Shown here: positions 1 through 8,620 of the stretch, piece after piece
Numbering within the stretch: position 1 is the first letter of the stretch
Layout: each line of letters starts with the position of its first letter
NCBI GenBank assembly: GCA_902489375.1
Contig: CABTZP010000012.1
Coordinates: 1 to 21,437, forward strand
DNA from: an uncultured Tissierellia bacterium
GTDB taxonomy: Bacteria; Bacillota; Clostridia; Tissierellales; Peptoniphilaceae
Length of the DNA stretch: 21,437 nt
Direction of reading: 5' to 3'
Notes under the pieces: model-generated
Databases searched by the model: none
Told to the model about the DNA's origin: nothing
What the model saw: only the letters and a program-made list of their open reading frames with translations
Made by a program: the position numbers and the translations under genes

Positions 1-578
<578 letters not shown>

Positions 579-671
579 GGGAAAACGCCCAGTTCAGACG
601 AATGATCCTGTTTTGGAAAGGGAAGACTGAGGAGAGAATTTGCGCCAAATTGATGTGTAGAGGAGAAGACG

Positions 672-1811
672 ATGAGAAACCAAAACCGAGTCGTCGCCAT
701 GCTTTTAGCTGGAGGACAGGGATCCCGATTAAAAGGACTGACGAAAGATACGCCGAAACCAGCCGTGCCTTTTGGCGGAAAATATGAAATCATCGACTTT
801 GCTTTGAGTAATGCCAGAAATTCTGAAATTCGAGATATCGGCATTCTCACCCAATACAAACCCTTCAAACTCAATGAGCACATCGGGGTAGGGGCGGCCT
901 GGGATTATGACCGGTCAACAGGCGGCCTGAGGGTGCTTAGTCCTTATTATAACGAAGAAGGGGGCCGCTGGTATGAGGGGACAGCGAACGCAATCTTTGA
1001 AAACATTGATTATTTAGATCGGCTCAGTCCCCAATACGTTCTTATTCTCTCAGCGGACCATATTTATAAAATGGATTATAACGAGTTATTGGATTGCCAT
1101 CAAAAACACGGGGCGGAGTGTACCATCGCCGCTCGGGAGGTTTCCTGGGACGAAGCTCCCCGTTTTGGCATTCTCAATGCGGATGCCGATGACCGCGTTT
1201 TGGAATTTGAAGAAAAACCAAAAACGCCCCGGTCAAATTTGGCTTCAATGGGAATTTATATGTTCAATTGGCCGACTCTTCGCAAGGAGCTGATTAAAGA
1301 TTATCAAGATAAAAATTCCGCTTACGATTTCGGTAAAAACATCATCCCCAATATGTTACAGGCAGGGTTTCCCCTTTACGTCTATCGGTTTCAAGGTTAC
1401 TGGATGGACGTTGGCACCGTCCGTTCCTACTGGGAAGCGAATCTGGAGATGCTCAATCCCCTAAACACCTTAAATATTTATGACCGAACATGGCGCATTT
1501 ATACTTCTGCCCGAAATTTTCCTCCCCATTATATTGCCAGGGATGCCCAGGTTTCCGACGCCATGGTCAATGAAGCCTGCATGATCTACGGAAAGGTTGA
1601 ACATTCCGTTCTTTTTAACAATGTTCGGGTCGAAGAGGGTGCGGAGGTAAAGGATTCTGTCATTTTAAATGATTGCGTGATCAAAAAAAATGCGAAAGTC
1701 TATCATGCTGTGGTCGGGAGCGGAGAAATCGTGGAAGAGGGGACAGTGATTGGACAAAAAGACGGACCGGATATTTCTCTTTACTGTGATGGACAGGTAA
1801 GCGAAGAATAG
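672..1811 (+). CDS. glgC: Glucose-1-phosphate adenylyltransferase, catalytic subunit
   Basis: GlgC makes ADP-glucose from ATP and glucose-1-phosphate, the committed step of bacterial glycogen synthesis. The 379-residue length is normal for Bacillota. Seen: the nucleotide loop LAGGQGSRL (residues 12-20), KPAVPFGGKY (29-38), LSADHIYKMDY (126-136) with the catalytic Asp, FEEKP (179-183), ASMGIYMF (191-198), GYWMDVGT (242-249), and a C-terminal left-handed beta-helix region of hexapeptide type from about residue 290. The start at 672 follows AGAGGAG a few bases upstream. Oddities: the usually basic residue of the KYRIIDF block is Glu (KYEIIDF), the usual Lys/Arg before DVGT is Met, and the Gly of LSGDH is Ala. 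The stop lies 9 bases before glgD, so the two subunits are probably made together. Family assignment is secure. Normal activity is inferred. Confidence 0.96.
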   Translation: MRNQNRVVAMLLAGGQGSRLKGLTKDTPKPAVPFGGKYEIIDFALSNARNSEIRDIGILTQYKPFKLNEHIGVGAAWDYDRSTGGLRVLSPYYNEEGGRWYEGTANAIFENIDYLDRLSPQYVLILSADHIYKMDYNELLDCHQKHGAECTIAAREVSWDEAPRFGILNADADDRVLEFEEKPKTPRSNLASMGIYMFNWPTLRKELIKDYQDKNSAYDFGKNIIPNMLQAGFPLYVYRFQGYWMDVGTVRSYWEANLEMLNPLNTLNIYDRTWRIYTSARNFPPHYIARDAQVSDAMVNEACMIYGKVEHSVLFNNVRVEEGAEVKDSVILNDCVIKKNAKVYHAVVGSGEIVEEGTVIGQKDGPDISLYCDGQVSEE

Positions 1812-1820
1812 GAGGTCTTT

Positions 1821-2954
1821 ATGAAAAATTGCAGCGGGGTCATTTTTTCGCCTGAACAGGATCAAAACTTTGGGGAGCTGGTCTCCGACCGGCCAAATTA
1901 TATGCTTCCCTTTGGCTGCCGCTACCGGATTATTGACTTTGCCCTTTCCAATATGGCAAATTATAACCTTTCGGATGTTCTGCTTTATGCCGGATCAAAT
2001 ATTCGCTCTACGCTTGATCACGTCGGGGACGGCTCAAACTGGGAAATGAACCGCAGAGACCGAGGCCTGGTCATTAATCCCGTTTCTTATAGCCGGGGCT
2101 TCAATACGGTCTCTGAAATTGAAAGTTATTTTCAGTCCATTTCCTATTATGAGCATTCTGAGCAGGAACACATTTACATTGAAAACCCCATGGTCATTGC
2201 CAAAATCAACCTGAAAGATGCCTATGATACCTTTGTTCAAAATGATGATGACGTCATGCTTCTATATAAAGGAATGGTCGATGAAATGGGCTATTTCAAT
2301 GGCATGCGAAAGCTGATCCTCGATAAGGATGACGGGCATTTTATTAATGTTGGCTATTATCTTGGGACGGACCCAAATGTCGACCTTTTGATCGGGCGTA
2401 TGTTTATCAAAAGAGAGGTTTTTATTCAGCTGGTCAAACATTCCGTAGAAAATGGAACGGCCGTGACACTCCTTCAGGCAATTTTGAATCATAAAAACCG
2501 GCTGAAGATTGGCACCTATCAGGTTCGCTGCGAAATCGAGCCGATTTTTGATGTCGATTCCTACTACCGGGCAAATATGCATCTCCTGAATCCAGAAATC
2601 TATGATGAAATTTTTTATCAGGGCGGAATGGTTTATACCAAATCAAAAGATGAACCCTCAACGATCTATCGAAATTCATCAAAACCTGTCCATTCCCTGG
2701 TTGCCAATGGCTGCATGATTGCCGGTCAGGTTGAAAATTCCATTATTTTCCGTGGCGTACAGATTGGTAAAAACGCCATCGTACGCAACTGTATCATTAA
2801 TCAGGAGACCATCATTAAAGACAATGCGGTCTGTGTGAATGTCATTACCGATAAATATGCGGTGATCGAGGAAGGGGTGACGATCGCCGGCGCTTTTACG
2901 CATCCTTTCCTGGTGGGAAAAGATGAGGTGATTCGCAACCGAGATTCTTTTTAA
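1821..2954 (+). CDS. glgD: GlgD, non-catalytic partner of ADP-glucose pyrophosphorylase
   Basis: This 377-residue protein is the GlgC paralogue known in Bacillota as GlgD, which pairs with GlgC and alters its activity. It retains the fold marks PFGCRYRIIDFALSNM (about residues 31-46) and a C-terminal beta-helix region with repeated short V/I-rich turns (about 290-375). It lacks the GGxGxRL nucleotide loop: the N-terminus reads VIFSPEQDQNFGEL instead. It also lacks the GDH catalytic motif, with MVIAKINLKDAY near where that motif would be. That loss is characteristic of GlgD and is not a sign of decay. A strong AGGAGGT precedes the ATG by about six bases and the gene follows glgC by 9 bases. 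The expected role is formation of a GlgC-GlgD hetero-oligomer, from family knowledge. Confidence 0.94.
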   Translation: MKNCSGVIFSPEQDQNFGELVSDRPNYMLPFGCRYRIIDFALSNMANYNLSDVLLYAGSNIRSTLDHVGDGSNWEMNRRDRGLVINPVSYSRGFNTVSEIESYFQSISYYEHSEQEHIYIENPMVIAKINLKDAYDTFVQNDDDVMLLYKGMVDEMGYFNGMRKLILDKDDGHFINVGYYLGTDPNVDLLIGRMFIKREVFIQLVKHSVENGTAVTLLQAILNHKNRLKIGTYQVRCEIEPIFDVDSYYRANMHLLNPEIYDEIFYQGGMVYTKSKDEPSTIYRNSSKPVHSLVANGCMIAGQVENSIIFRGVQIGKNAIVRNCIINQETIIKDNAVCVNVITDKYAVIEEGVTIAGAFTHPFLVGKDEVIRNRDSF

Positions 2955-3004
2955 AGGTTGAAAGATCGGAAAAGCCCTTTCCAATCGGGCATGAAAAGGC
3001 GAAA

Positions 3005-4438
3005 ATGATGAAAATACTTTTTGCGGCAGCGGAAGCCGCACCCTTTATTAAAACCGGAGGATTGGCGGATGTCGCCGGATCTCTGCCCAAAGCTCTGCAC
3101 CAGCTAGGAGAGGACGTGCGGGTAGTTTTGCCTCTTCACCGGCAGATCCAGGACCAGTGGATTGGGGAAATGCATAAAATTGCTGAGTTTTATGTTGATA
3201 TTGGCTGGAAGCATGAATATTGCGGCGTTTTGGAACTGGTCCATGACGGGGTCACCTATTATTTCCTCGATAATAAATATTATTTTTGGCGTCCGTCGCC
3301 CTATGGTCAATTTGATGATGGTGAACGTTATATTTTCTTTTCGAAGGCCGTATGTCGGCTGCCCAGAATTTTAAACTGGAAAATCGATATCATCCACGCC
3401 AATGATTGGCATACGGGCCTGGTGCCGGTGTATGTCCATGACTACCGGTCGGGAGATTCTTTTTATAGAGATGTCCGAACGCTTTTTACCATCCACAATC
3501 TTCAATATCAGGGACAGTTTGATCTGTCACTTTTTTATTGGACCAATCTTTCTTCGATTTACTGTGGCGATGATCAGCTCAAATTCTATGACAGCATTAA
3601 CTTCATGAAAGCGGCGATAGTTTATGCAGATCGGGTAAATACGGTTTCTCCGACCTATACCCAGGAGATCCACTATCCCTTTTTCGCTCACGGCCTACAA
3701 AATGTCATTCAAGCCTATGATGGAAAAATCAGCGGCATTCTTAACGGGATTGATGACCAGGTCTGGAACCCGAAAACGGATCGAAAAATCTTTTATCCCT
3801 ATGATTCCTCTAGCCTTTCTTTGCGGAAAAAGAACAAGAAGGCTCTTCAGGAAAAATATGGCCTGCCGGTTCAGGCGAATCGACCGCTCGTCAGCATGGT
3901 GACCCGACTCACTTCCATGAAAGGTTTAGATCTGATTACTCATATCGCCGAGGAACTGATGAAAAGGGATCTTGAGTTTATTGTGCTCGGTACGGGTGAT
4001 CCGGGATATGAACAAAGGCTGCGTCAGCTTTCCCAAACGTATCCGAAAAAATGTTCAGCCAGAATTTATTTTAGCGATGAAGAATCTCATCAAATTTATT
4101 CAGCGACGGATATTTTTTTGATGCCTTCGATCTCCGAGCCATGCGGACTCTCTCAAATGATTGCAATGCGTTATGGGGCTCTTCCTTTGGTAAGGGAAAC
4201 CGGAGGCCTGAGAGACTCGGTCCAGGCCTATAATAAATACGAGGGAACGGGGGACGGATTTTCTTTTTCCAATATCAATGCCGATGACTTGCTCTATGTC
4301 CTGGATGAAGCGCTTGATCTTTATCAGCATTACCCGGATCAATTTCGAGCCCTTCAGTTAAGGGCAATGAAAAAAGACTTTTCCTGGGAAAGCTCTTCAA
4401 AGGCCTATTTGGATCTTTATCGGTCTTTAATCGCCTGA
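3005..4438 (+). CDS. glgA: Glycogen synthase (ADP-glucose type)
   Basis: GlgA transfers glucose from ADP-glucose to the growing alpha-1,4-glucan (GT5 family, GT-B fold). Length 477 equals the typical GlgA length. Seen: KTGGLADV (residues 16-23) for ADP-glucose binding, HANDWHT (131-137), TIHNLQYQG (162-170), the acceptor-domain segment RLTSMKGLDL (301-310), SEPCGLSQ (377-384) and RETGGLRDSV (397-406). Two adjacent ATG codons (3005 and 3008) are possible starts. The ribosome binding site AAAAGG at 2994-2999 is modest and fits either, and the second would give the MKILF start usual in the family. The 50-base spacer after glgD has no convincing terminator. It is the third gene of the glycogen block. 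Confidence 0.96.
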   Translation: MMKILFAAAEAAPFIKTGGLADVAGSLPKALHQLGEDVRVVLPLHRQIQDQWIGEMHKIAEFYVDIGWKHEYCGVLELVHDGVTYYFLDNKYYFWRPSPYGQFDDGERYIFFSKAVCRLPRILNWKIDIIHANDWHTGLVPVYVHDYRSGDSFYRDVRTLFTIHNLQYQGQFDLSLFYWTNLSSIYCGDDQLKFYDSINFMKAAIVYADRVNTVSPTYTQEIHYPFFAHGLQNVIQAYDGKISGILNGIDDQVWNPKTDRKIFYPYDSSSLSLRKKNKKALQEKYGLPVQANRPLVSMVTRLTSMKGLDLITHIAEELMKRDLEFIVLGTGDPGYEQRLRQLSQTYPKKCSARIYFSDEESHQIYSATDIFLMPSISEPCGLSQMIAMRYGALPLVRETGGLRDSVQAYNKYEGTGDGFSFSNINADDLLYVLDEALDLYQHYPDQFRALQLRAMKKDFSWESSSKAYLDLYRSLIA

Positions 4439-4456
4439 TCAAGGAGATCAAGAAAA

Positions 4457-6385
4457 ATGAGGGATAAAGGAAAAACAGAGAATACCGATCCGCTTTTTCT
4501 GCCCTTTGGGGCCATATATGGACCCAAAGAGACGACCTTTCGTCTTTGGTCGCCGGAAGAGGAAGAAATACGAGTTAATCTTTATAAGGGGGAAAAAGGC
4601 CCGGCTCTGCACAGCTACCCCATGGAAAGGGAAAACGACACCTTCTTTCTCACCCTGCAAGGAGATTATAAGGGGCTTTACTACACTTTTGAAAGAGAGG
4701 GAAAGGAAGCCACGGATCCCTACAGCCGGGCCTGTTCCCTATACCACGAAAGGTCCTGTATTATTGACCTTCAAGAGACGAATCCGCCTGAATTTGCAAA
4801 GGATCGTTTTGTGGAGATTGATCAGAATCAAGCGATCATCTATGAAATTCATGTGGGGGATTTCACCTTCGATCCGTCTTCAGGCGCTTTGAATCGGGGA
4901 AAATATCTGGGTTTCGCGGAAGCGGGAACAAAGTTCCGCCAAGAATCGACAGGGATTGATCACCTGGAAGAGATGGGGATCACCCATGTCCATCTGATGC
5001 CCGTACAGGAATTTGCAAGCGGGGATAAAAATCCGGATCGGTTTGGCGACGATGCGAATTATAATTGGGGATACGATCCTGAGCTTTATAATGTGCCCGA
5101 AGGAATGTATTCGACCAAACCATGGGATCCGAAAAACAGAATCTACGAATTTAAGCGCCTTATTTCTGCCCTTCATCAAAGGGGGATTGGCGTCATCCTG
5201 GATGTGGTGTATAACCATACCTGGAAGACCCTGGACTCAAACTTCAACCTCCTGGCGCCCATGGCCTATTATCGGTTTATGGACGGACATTTTTCCAATG
5301 GTTCAGGAGTCGGCAATGAGCTGGCAACGGAACGGCCGATGGTTCGAAAATTCATTTTGGATTCTTTAGCCTACTGGCAGGAGGAGTATCATATTGATGG
5401 TTTTCGCTTTGATCTTATGGCCCTGATTGATCAGGAAACCATCCGGCAGGCAAAGACGATGGTTTTTAAGAAAAATCCCCATGCCCTCATCTATGGAGAA
5501 CCCTGGGTCGGAGGAAAATCGGCCCTTCCCGAAAAAATGCAAACCCGATGGAAAGATCAGATCGGACAGGGCTTTGCCCTATTTAATGAGCGATACCGAA
5601 AAGCCCTTGGCGGGGAAAATGAAGGAGGATCGCGTGGGTTTGCTCAGGGCAATACGCAATCATTTGAAGAGATGGCCATGGGGATCACAGGTTTCGTTGA
5701 TTTTGGAGGAAAACCCGGAGACCTGAAAAATCCCACAGAGTCTCTAAACTATTTCAACTGTCACGATAACCTGATCTGGGAAGATAAGCTTCAAAGTTCG
5801 GTAGATAGAAAGGACCTGATGGTTTCCATGACCAAACTGGCCTTTGGCCTGCTTCTGACTTCTCAGGGCCTGCCTTTTTTTCACGCGGGAAATGAATTTC
5901 GACGAACCAAAGAAATGGATGCCAACTCTTATCGTTCCCCTTATCAGGTCAATGCCATGGATTGGTCACTGAAAGAAAAAAATCAGGACCTGGTTCACTA
6001 TGTTGCGGATTTGATCCATCTGCGAAAAGCGTATCCGGTCCTTTCTCTTAAAACAGGAAAGGACGTAAGGGCACGGGTAAAAAGCTGCCAGGGCTTTTCC
6101 CATAATTGTTTAGTTTTTCTTTATCAAATCGAAGAAACAAGCCAGGAGGACTGGCTTTTGGTCATTCATTACAACGGATGGAATCCGATAAGACTCTCTG
6201 AGGATTTTCTTTTTCGGGAGTTAAAATGCAGTCAAATTGATCTCCAAAGGATCTTCGATTCCTGGGGGAAAATCGTCGTGAACCGGGTCAAAAATCATCT
6301 CTCAGACGGCGAATGCCTGGAGCTTGATCCCTTATCCACAACGATTTTTAAGCTGAAGCGGGGAGGAATTAAATATGAATTATAA
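4457..6385 (+). CDS. pulA: Type I pullulanase (GH13, alpha-1,6 debranching)
   Basis: A 642-residue GH13 enzyme expected to hydrolyse alpha-1,6 branch points in pullulan-like glucans or glycogen. An N-terminal CBM48-like segment (about 15-105; TTFRLWSPEEEEIRV) precedes the catalytic barrel. YNWGYDP (202-208) is the type I pullulanase signature. The four GH13 regions are DVVYNHT (249-255), DGFRFDLM (314-321, nucleophile Asp319), YGEPW (346-350, acid/base Glu348) and NCHDN (434-438, Asp437). There is no signal peptide, cell-wall anchor or extra binding module, so a cytoplasmic role on stored glycogen or imported maltodextrin is likely. The start at 4457 follows AAGGAG at about 4441-4446. The 3' end overlaps the phosphoglucomutase start by 11 bases, pointing to translational coupling. 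Confidence 0.93.
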   Translation: MRDKGKTENTDPLFLPFGAIYGPKETTFRLWSPEEEEIRVNLYKGEKGPALHSYPMERENDTFFLTLQGDYKGLYYTFEREGKEATDPYSRACSLYHERSCIIDLQETNPPEFAKDRFVEIDQNQAIIYEIHVGDFTFDPSSGALNRGKYLGFAEAGTKFRQESTGIDHLEEMGITHVHLMPVQEFASGDKNPDRFGDDANYNWGYDPELYNVPEGMYSTKPWDPKNRIYEFKRLISALHQRGIGVILDVVYNHTWKTLDSNFNLLAPMAYYRFMDGHFSNGSGVGNELATERPMVRKFILDSLAYWQEEYHIDGFRFDLMALIDQETIRQAKTMVFKKNPHALIYGEPWVGGKSALPEKMQTRWKDQIGQGFALFNERYRKALGGENEGGSRGFAQGNTQSFEEMAMGITGFVDFGGKPGDLKNPTESLNYFNCHDNLIWEDKLQSSVDRKDLMVSMTKLAFGLLLTSQGLPFFHAGNEFRRTKEMDANSYRSPYQVNAMDWSLKEKNQDLVHYVADLIHLRKAYPVLSLKTGKDVRARVKSCQGFSHNCLVFLYQIEETSQEDWLLVIHYNGWNPIRLSEDFLFRELKCSQIDLQRIFDSWGKIVVNRVKNHLSDGECLELDPLSTTIFKLKRGGIKYEL

Positions 6386-8075
6386 AGATGAATATCGGTC
6401 CTGGTTAAATAACGAATATATGAATAAAGAAACCCATCGAGAGCTCAAGGCCATTTCTGAAGAGGAAGAGGAAATCCGGGATCGCTTTTATCAGAGGATG
6501 GCGTTTGGAACGGCCGGACTTCGAGGAAAGCTTGGAGCAGGAACCAACCGGATGAACCTTTATACGGTTGCGGAAGCCACGGAAGGCTTCGCCCGGATGA
6601 TTGATCAAAAAGGCCCCCAGGCGAGAAGAAGGGGAGTGGCCATCGGATATGATGTTCGCCATCAGTCGATGGAATTTGCCAAGCTTGCGGCAGAAGTTTT
6701 TGCTGCCCATGACATTCACGTCTTTCTTCATCCGGACATCTGCCCAACGCCTCTGCTTTCTTATACGGTTCGTAAGCTCCATACCTTTGCCGGTGTAATG
6801 ATTACTGCTTCGCACAATCCCAAAGAGTACAATGGATATAAAGCGTATAACGATGATGGCTCACAAATCCTGGATGATTGGGCCGATGAAATTGAAAAAA
6901 ATATTGGCGAGGTCACTTCTTATTTTTCGATTCCCCGCCTCTCTTTTGACATTGCCCTTGAAAATAAGAGAGTAGAGTATGTACCGGCTTCCCTGCTCGA
7001 AAGCTACTATCAGGATGTGCTCTCCCTAACAATCCATGATGACAAGAACACCCTTGATCGTTCCATCTCCTGCGTTTATTCCCCCTTAAATGGCTGTGGG
7101 AATAAGCCAGTTCGCCATATTTTAAAGGAAAGAGGATTTCACGAGATCCATGTTGTGCCGGAGCAGGAAAATCCGGATCCCGACTTTACAACGGTTGGTT
7201 ATCCCAATCCTGAGGATCCCAAGGCCTTTCATCTCGCTGAAAAGCTGGGAGAAAAGCTAGGCGCTGAACTTCTTTTCGCGACGGATCCAGACTCCGATCG
7301 CTGTGCCCTGGAAGTTCGAAATCAAGAGGGGTCTTATGTTTTTCTCAATGGCAATCAAATTGGCGCCCTTCTTGGCCATTACATTTTAAGCCAGCTCTCG
7401 GCGCAAGGAAAACTTCCTCCCCATCCGGCTGTCATTAAGTCCATTGTCACCGGCGATATGCTCCTGGCGGAAGCGCAGGAGTTTGGGGCAAAGGGTTTTG
7501 AAGTGCTTACGGGCTTTAAAAATATTGCCGGATTGGTTAATCGCTGGGATAAGACAGGAGAATATTCCTACGTCTATGGCTTTGAAGAATCGATTGGCTA
7601 TAACGCGTCCACCTTTGTTCGTGATAAAGATGCCGTTTCATCGGCCATGCTCATTATGGAAATGGCGGCCTTTTATAAGAAAAAAGGAATGAGCCTTCTG
7701 GATGCCTTGGAAGCCCTTTACCAGCATTATGGCAGCTATTCTGAAAAACTCTTTTCATTTGTCTTAGAGGGCCAGGAAGGAAAAGAGCGAATCGGGCGGA
7801 TCATGGAGGCCTTCCGAAAGAATCCAATTGAACAAATTCAAGAAAAACGCCTTCTTAAAGCGATTGATTACGAACAGGAAGAAACCGGTCTTCCTCGCTC
7901 GAACGTGCTAAAGTACCAGTACGAGGGCGACTTCTGGTTTGCAGTTCGCCCCTCAGGGACTGAGCCGAAGATTAAGCTTTATCTTTATGCCAGAGGAGCC
8001 AATAAAAAAGAAAGTCAGGAAAAATTATTGGCCATGGAAAAAGCGGCAAAGAAAAGAATGGAATCGGTCAATTAA
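6375..8075 (+). CDS. pgcA: Phosphoglucomutase (alpha-D-phosphohexomutase family, PgcA type)
   Basis: Interconverts glucose-6-phosphate and glucose-1-phosphate, linking glycolysis with the GlgC substrate. It is 566 residues long, within the range of PgcA-like phosphohexomutases. Seen in order: FGTAGLRG (44-51), the phosphoserine loop TASHNPKEYNGYK (144-156, Ser146), the metal loop TDPDSDRC (303-310), the sugar-selectivity loop GFEESIGY (402-409), and the phosphate-binding loop RPSGTEPK (525-532). All four functional loops are intact. The ribosome binding site GGGAGG (6361-6366) lies inside the end of the pullulanase gene and the two genes overlap by 11 bases. Some phosphomannomutase activity cannot be excluded from sequence. 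Context strongly favours glucose phosphate. The gene symbol follows Bacillus usage. Confidence 0.93.
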   Translation: MNYKDEYRSWLNNEYMNKETHRELKAISEEEEEIRDRFYQRMAFGTAGLRGKLGAGTNRMNLYTVAEATEGFARMIDQKGPQARRRGVAIGYDVRHQSMEFAKLAAEVFAAHDIHVFLHPDICPTPLLSYTVRKLHTFAGVMITASHNPKEYNGYKAYNDDGSQILDDWADEIEKNIGEVTSYFSIPRLSFDIALENKRVEYVPASLLESYYQDVLSLTIHDDKNTLDRSISCVYSPLNGCGNKPVRHILKERGFHEIHVVPEQENPDPDFTTVGYPNPEDPKAFHLAEKLGEKLGAELLFATDPDSDRCALEVRNQEGSYVFLNGNQIGALLGHYILSQLSAQGKLPPHPAVIKSIVTGDMLLAEAQEFGAKGFEVLTGFKNIAGLVNRWDKTGEYSYVYGFEESIGYNASTFVRDKDAVSSAMLIMEMAAFYKKKGMSLLDALEALYQHYGSYSEKLFSFVLEGQEGKERIGRIMEAFRKNPIEQIQEKRLLKAIDYEQEETGLPRSNVLKYQYEGDFWFAVRPSGTEPKIKLYLYARGANKKESQEKLLAMEKAAKKRMESVN

Positions 8076-8116
8076 TATTTTTCAAGGAGCAAGAAGGGCA
8101 TAGGGAGGAATAGGTC

Positions 8117-8620
8117 ATGGAGGCGTTTTTTGATCGTTTAGAGAGCATATTATTTTCTAATTTATTTGGGTCGGTGAATCTCTATGATATTTTATCCACC
8201 CTTTTAAAGTTTATTTTTGTGCTCATTGTCCTGTCTTATATTGGCCGGATCGTAAAGATGATCTACCTTGACATCTCCTCCGCTTCTTATAAAGAGCCGG
8301 ACGATGTCGCTTATTTCAAACTCCTAAATGATCCCGGCCGCTACGATTTTCCCATTCGGAACGAATACTATCTGGCGGACAATACCACGATTGGACGAGC
8401 GGATGATAATTTCATTGTCCTCAAAGATCCGAGAATGAGCAAGCACCAGGCTATTATTGTCCATCAGGATGGCCATTACTTTATTGATGACCGGGGCTCC
8501 ACCAATCCGACCATGATTAACGATCAGCCTGTCCAGGGACCTACGGAACTCTTATCCCATGACATCGTCACCCTGGGCGACATCGATTTTGCTTTTATTA
8601 ACGGAGCGGAAAATGAATAA
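8117..8620 (+). CDS. Membrane-anchored FHA-domain protein
   Basis: A 167-residue protein with one likely membrane segment (about residues 24-45, LSTLLKFIFVLIVLSYIG) and a cytoplasmic C-terminal FHA domain (about 83-160). FHA domains bind phosphothreonine. The binding-loop residues are visible: TIGR (91-94), the Ser-x-His of MSKH (107-110) and DRGSTN (125-130). The usual NGT turn reads NPT, a small departure. The start follows GGGAGG by about ten bases, and the stop overlaps the FtsW-family start by 8 bases. FHA proteins next to FtsW and PBP genes are common in Clostridia and Actinobacteria, where Ser/Thr kinases of the PASTA type act on the wall machinery. That suggests a scaffold or regulator of the following two proteins, by inference. 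No kinase gene is in the window. Confidence 0.88.
   Translation: MEAFFDRLESILFSNLFGSVNLYDILSTLLKFIFVLIVLSYIGRIVKMIYLDISSASYKEPDDVAYFKLLNDPGRYDFPIRNEYYLADNTTIGRADDNFIVLKDPRMSKHQAIIVHQDGHYFIDDRGSTNPTMINDQPVQGPTELLSHDIVTLGDIDFAFINGAENE

Noticed and set aside
579..671. GGGAAAACGCCC after enolase as a terminator.
   Set aside because: Only three to four pairs form and no T-run follows.
1821..2954. GlgD as a decayed second glgC copy.
   Set aside because: The frame is intact, it has a strong binding site, and the missing catalytic motifs are exactly those lost in GlgD proteins generally.
2955..3004. GGAAA...TTTCC and GCCC...GGGC pairings between glgD and glgA as a terminator.
   Set aside because: The stems are short, mutually exclusive and have no T-tract.
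8559..8612. Upstream in-frame ATG that would lengthen the FtsW-family protein by 18 residues.
   Set aside because: It lies inside the FHA gene without its own binding site. ATG 8613 has GGAG and gives the normal N-terminus.
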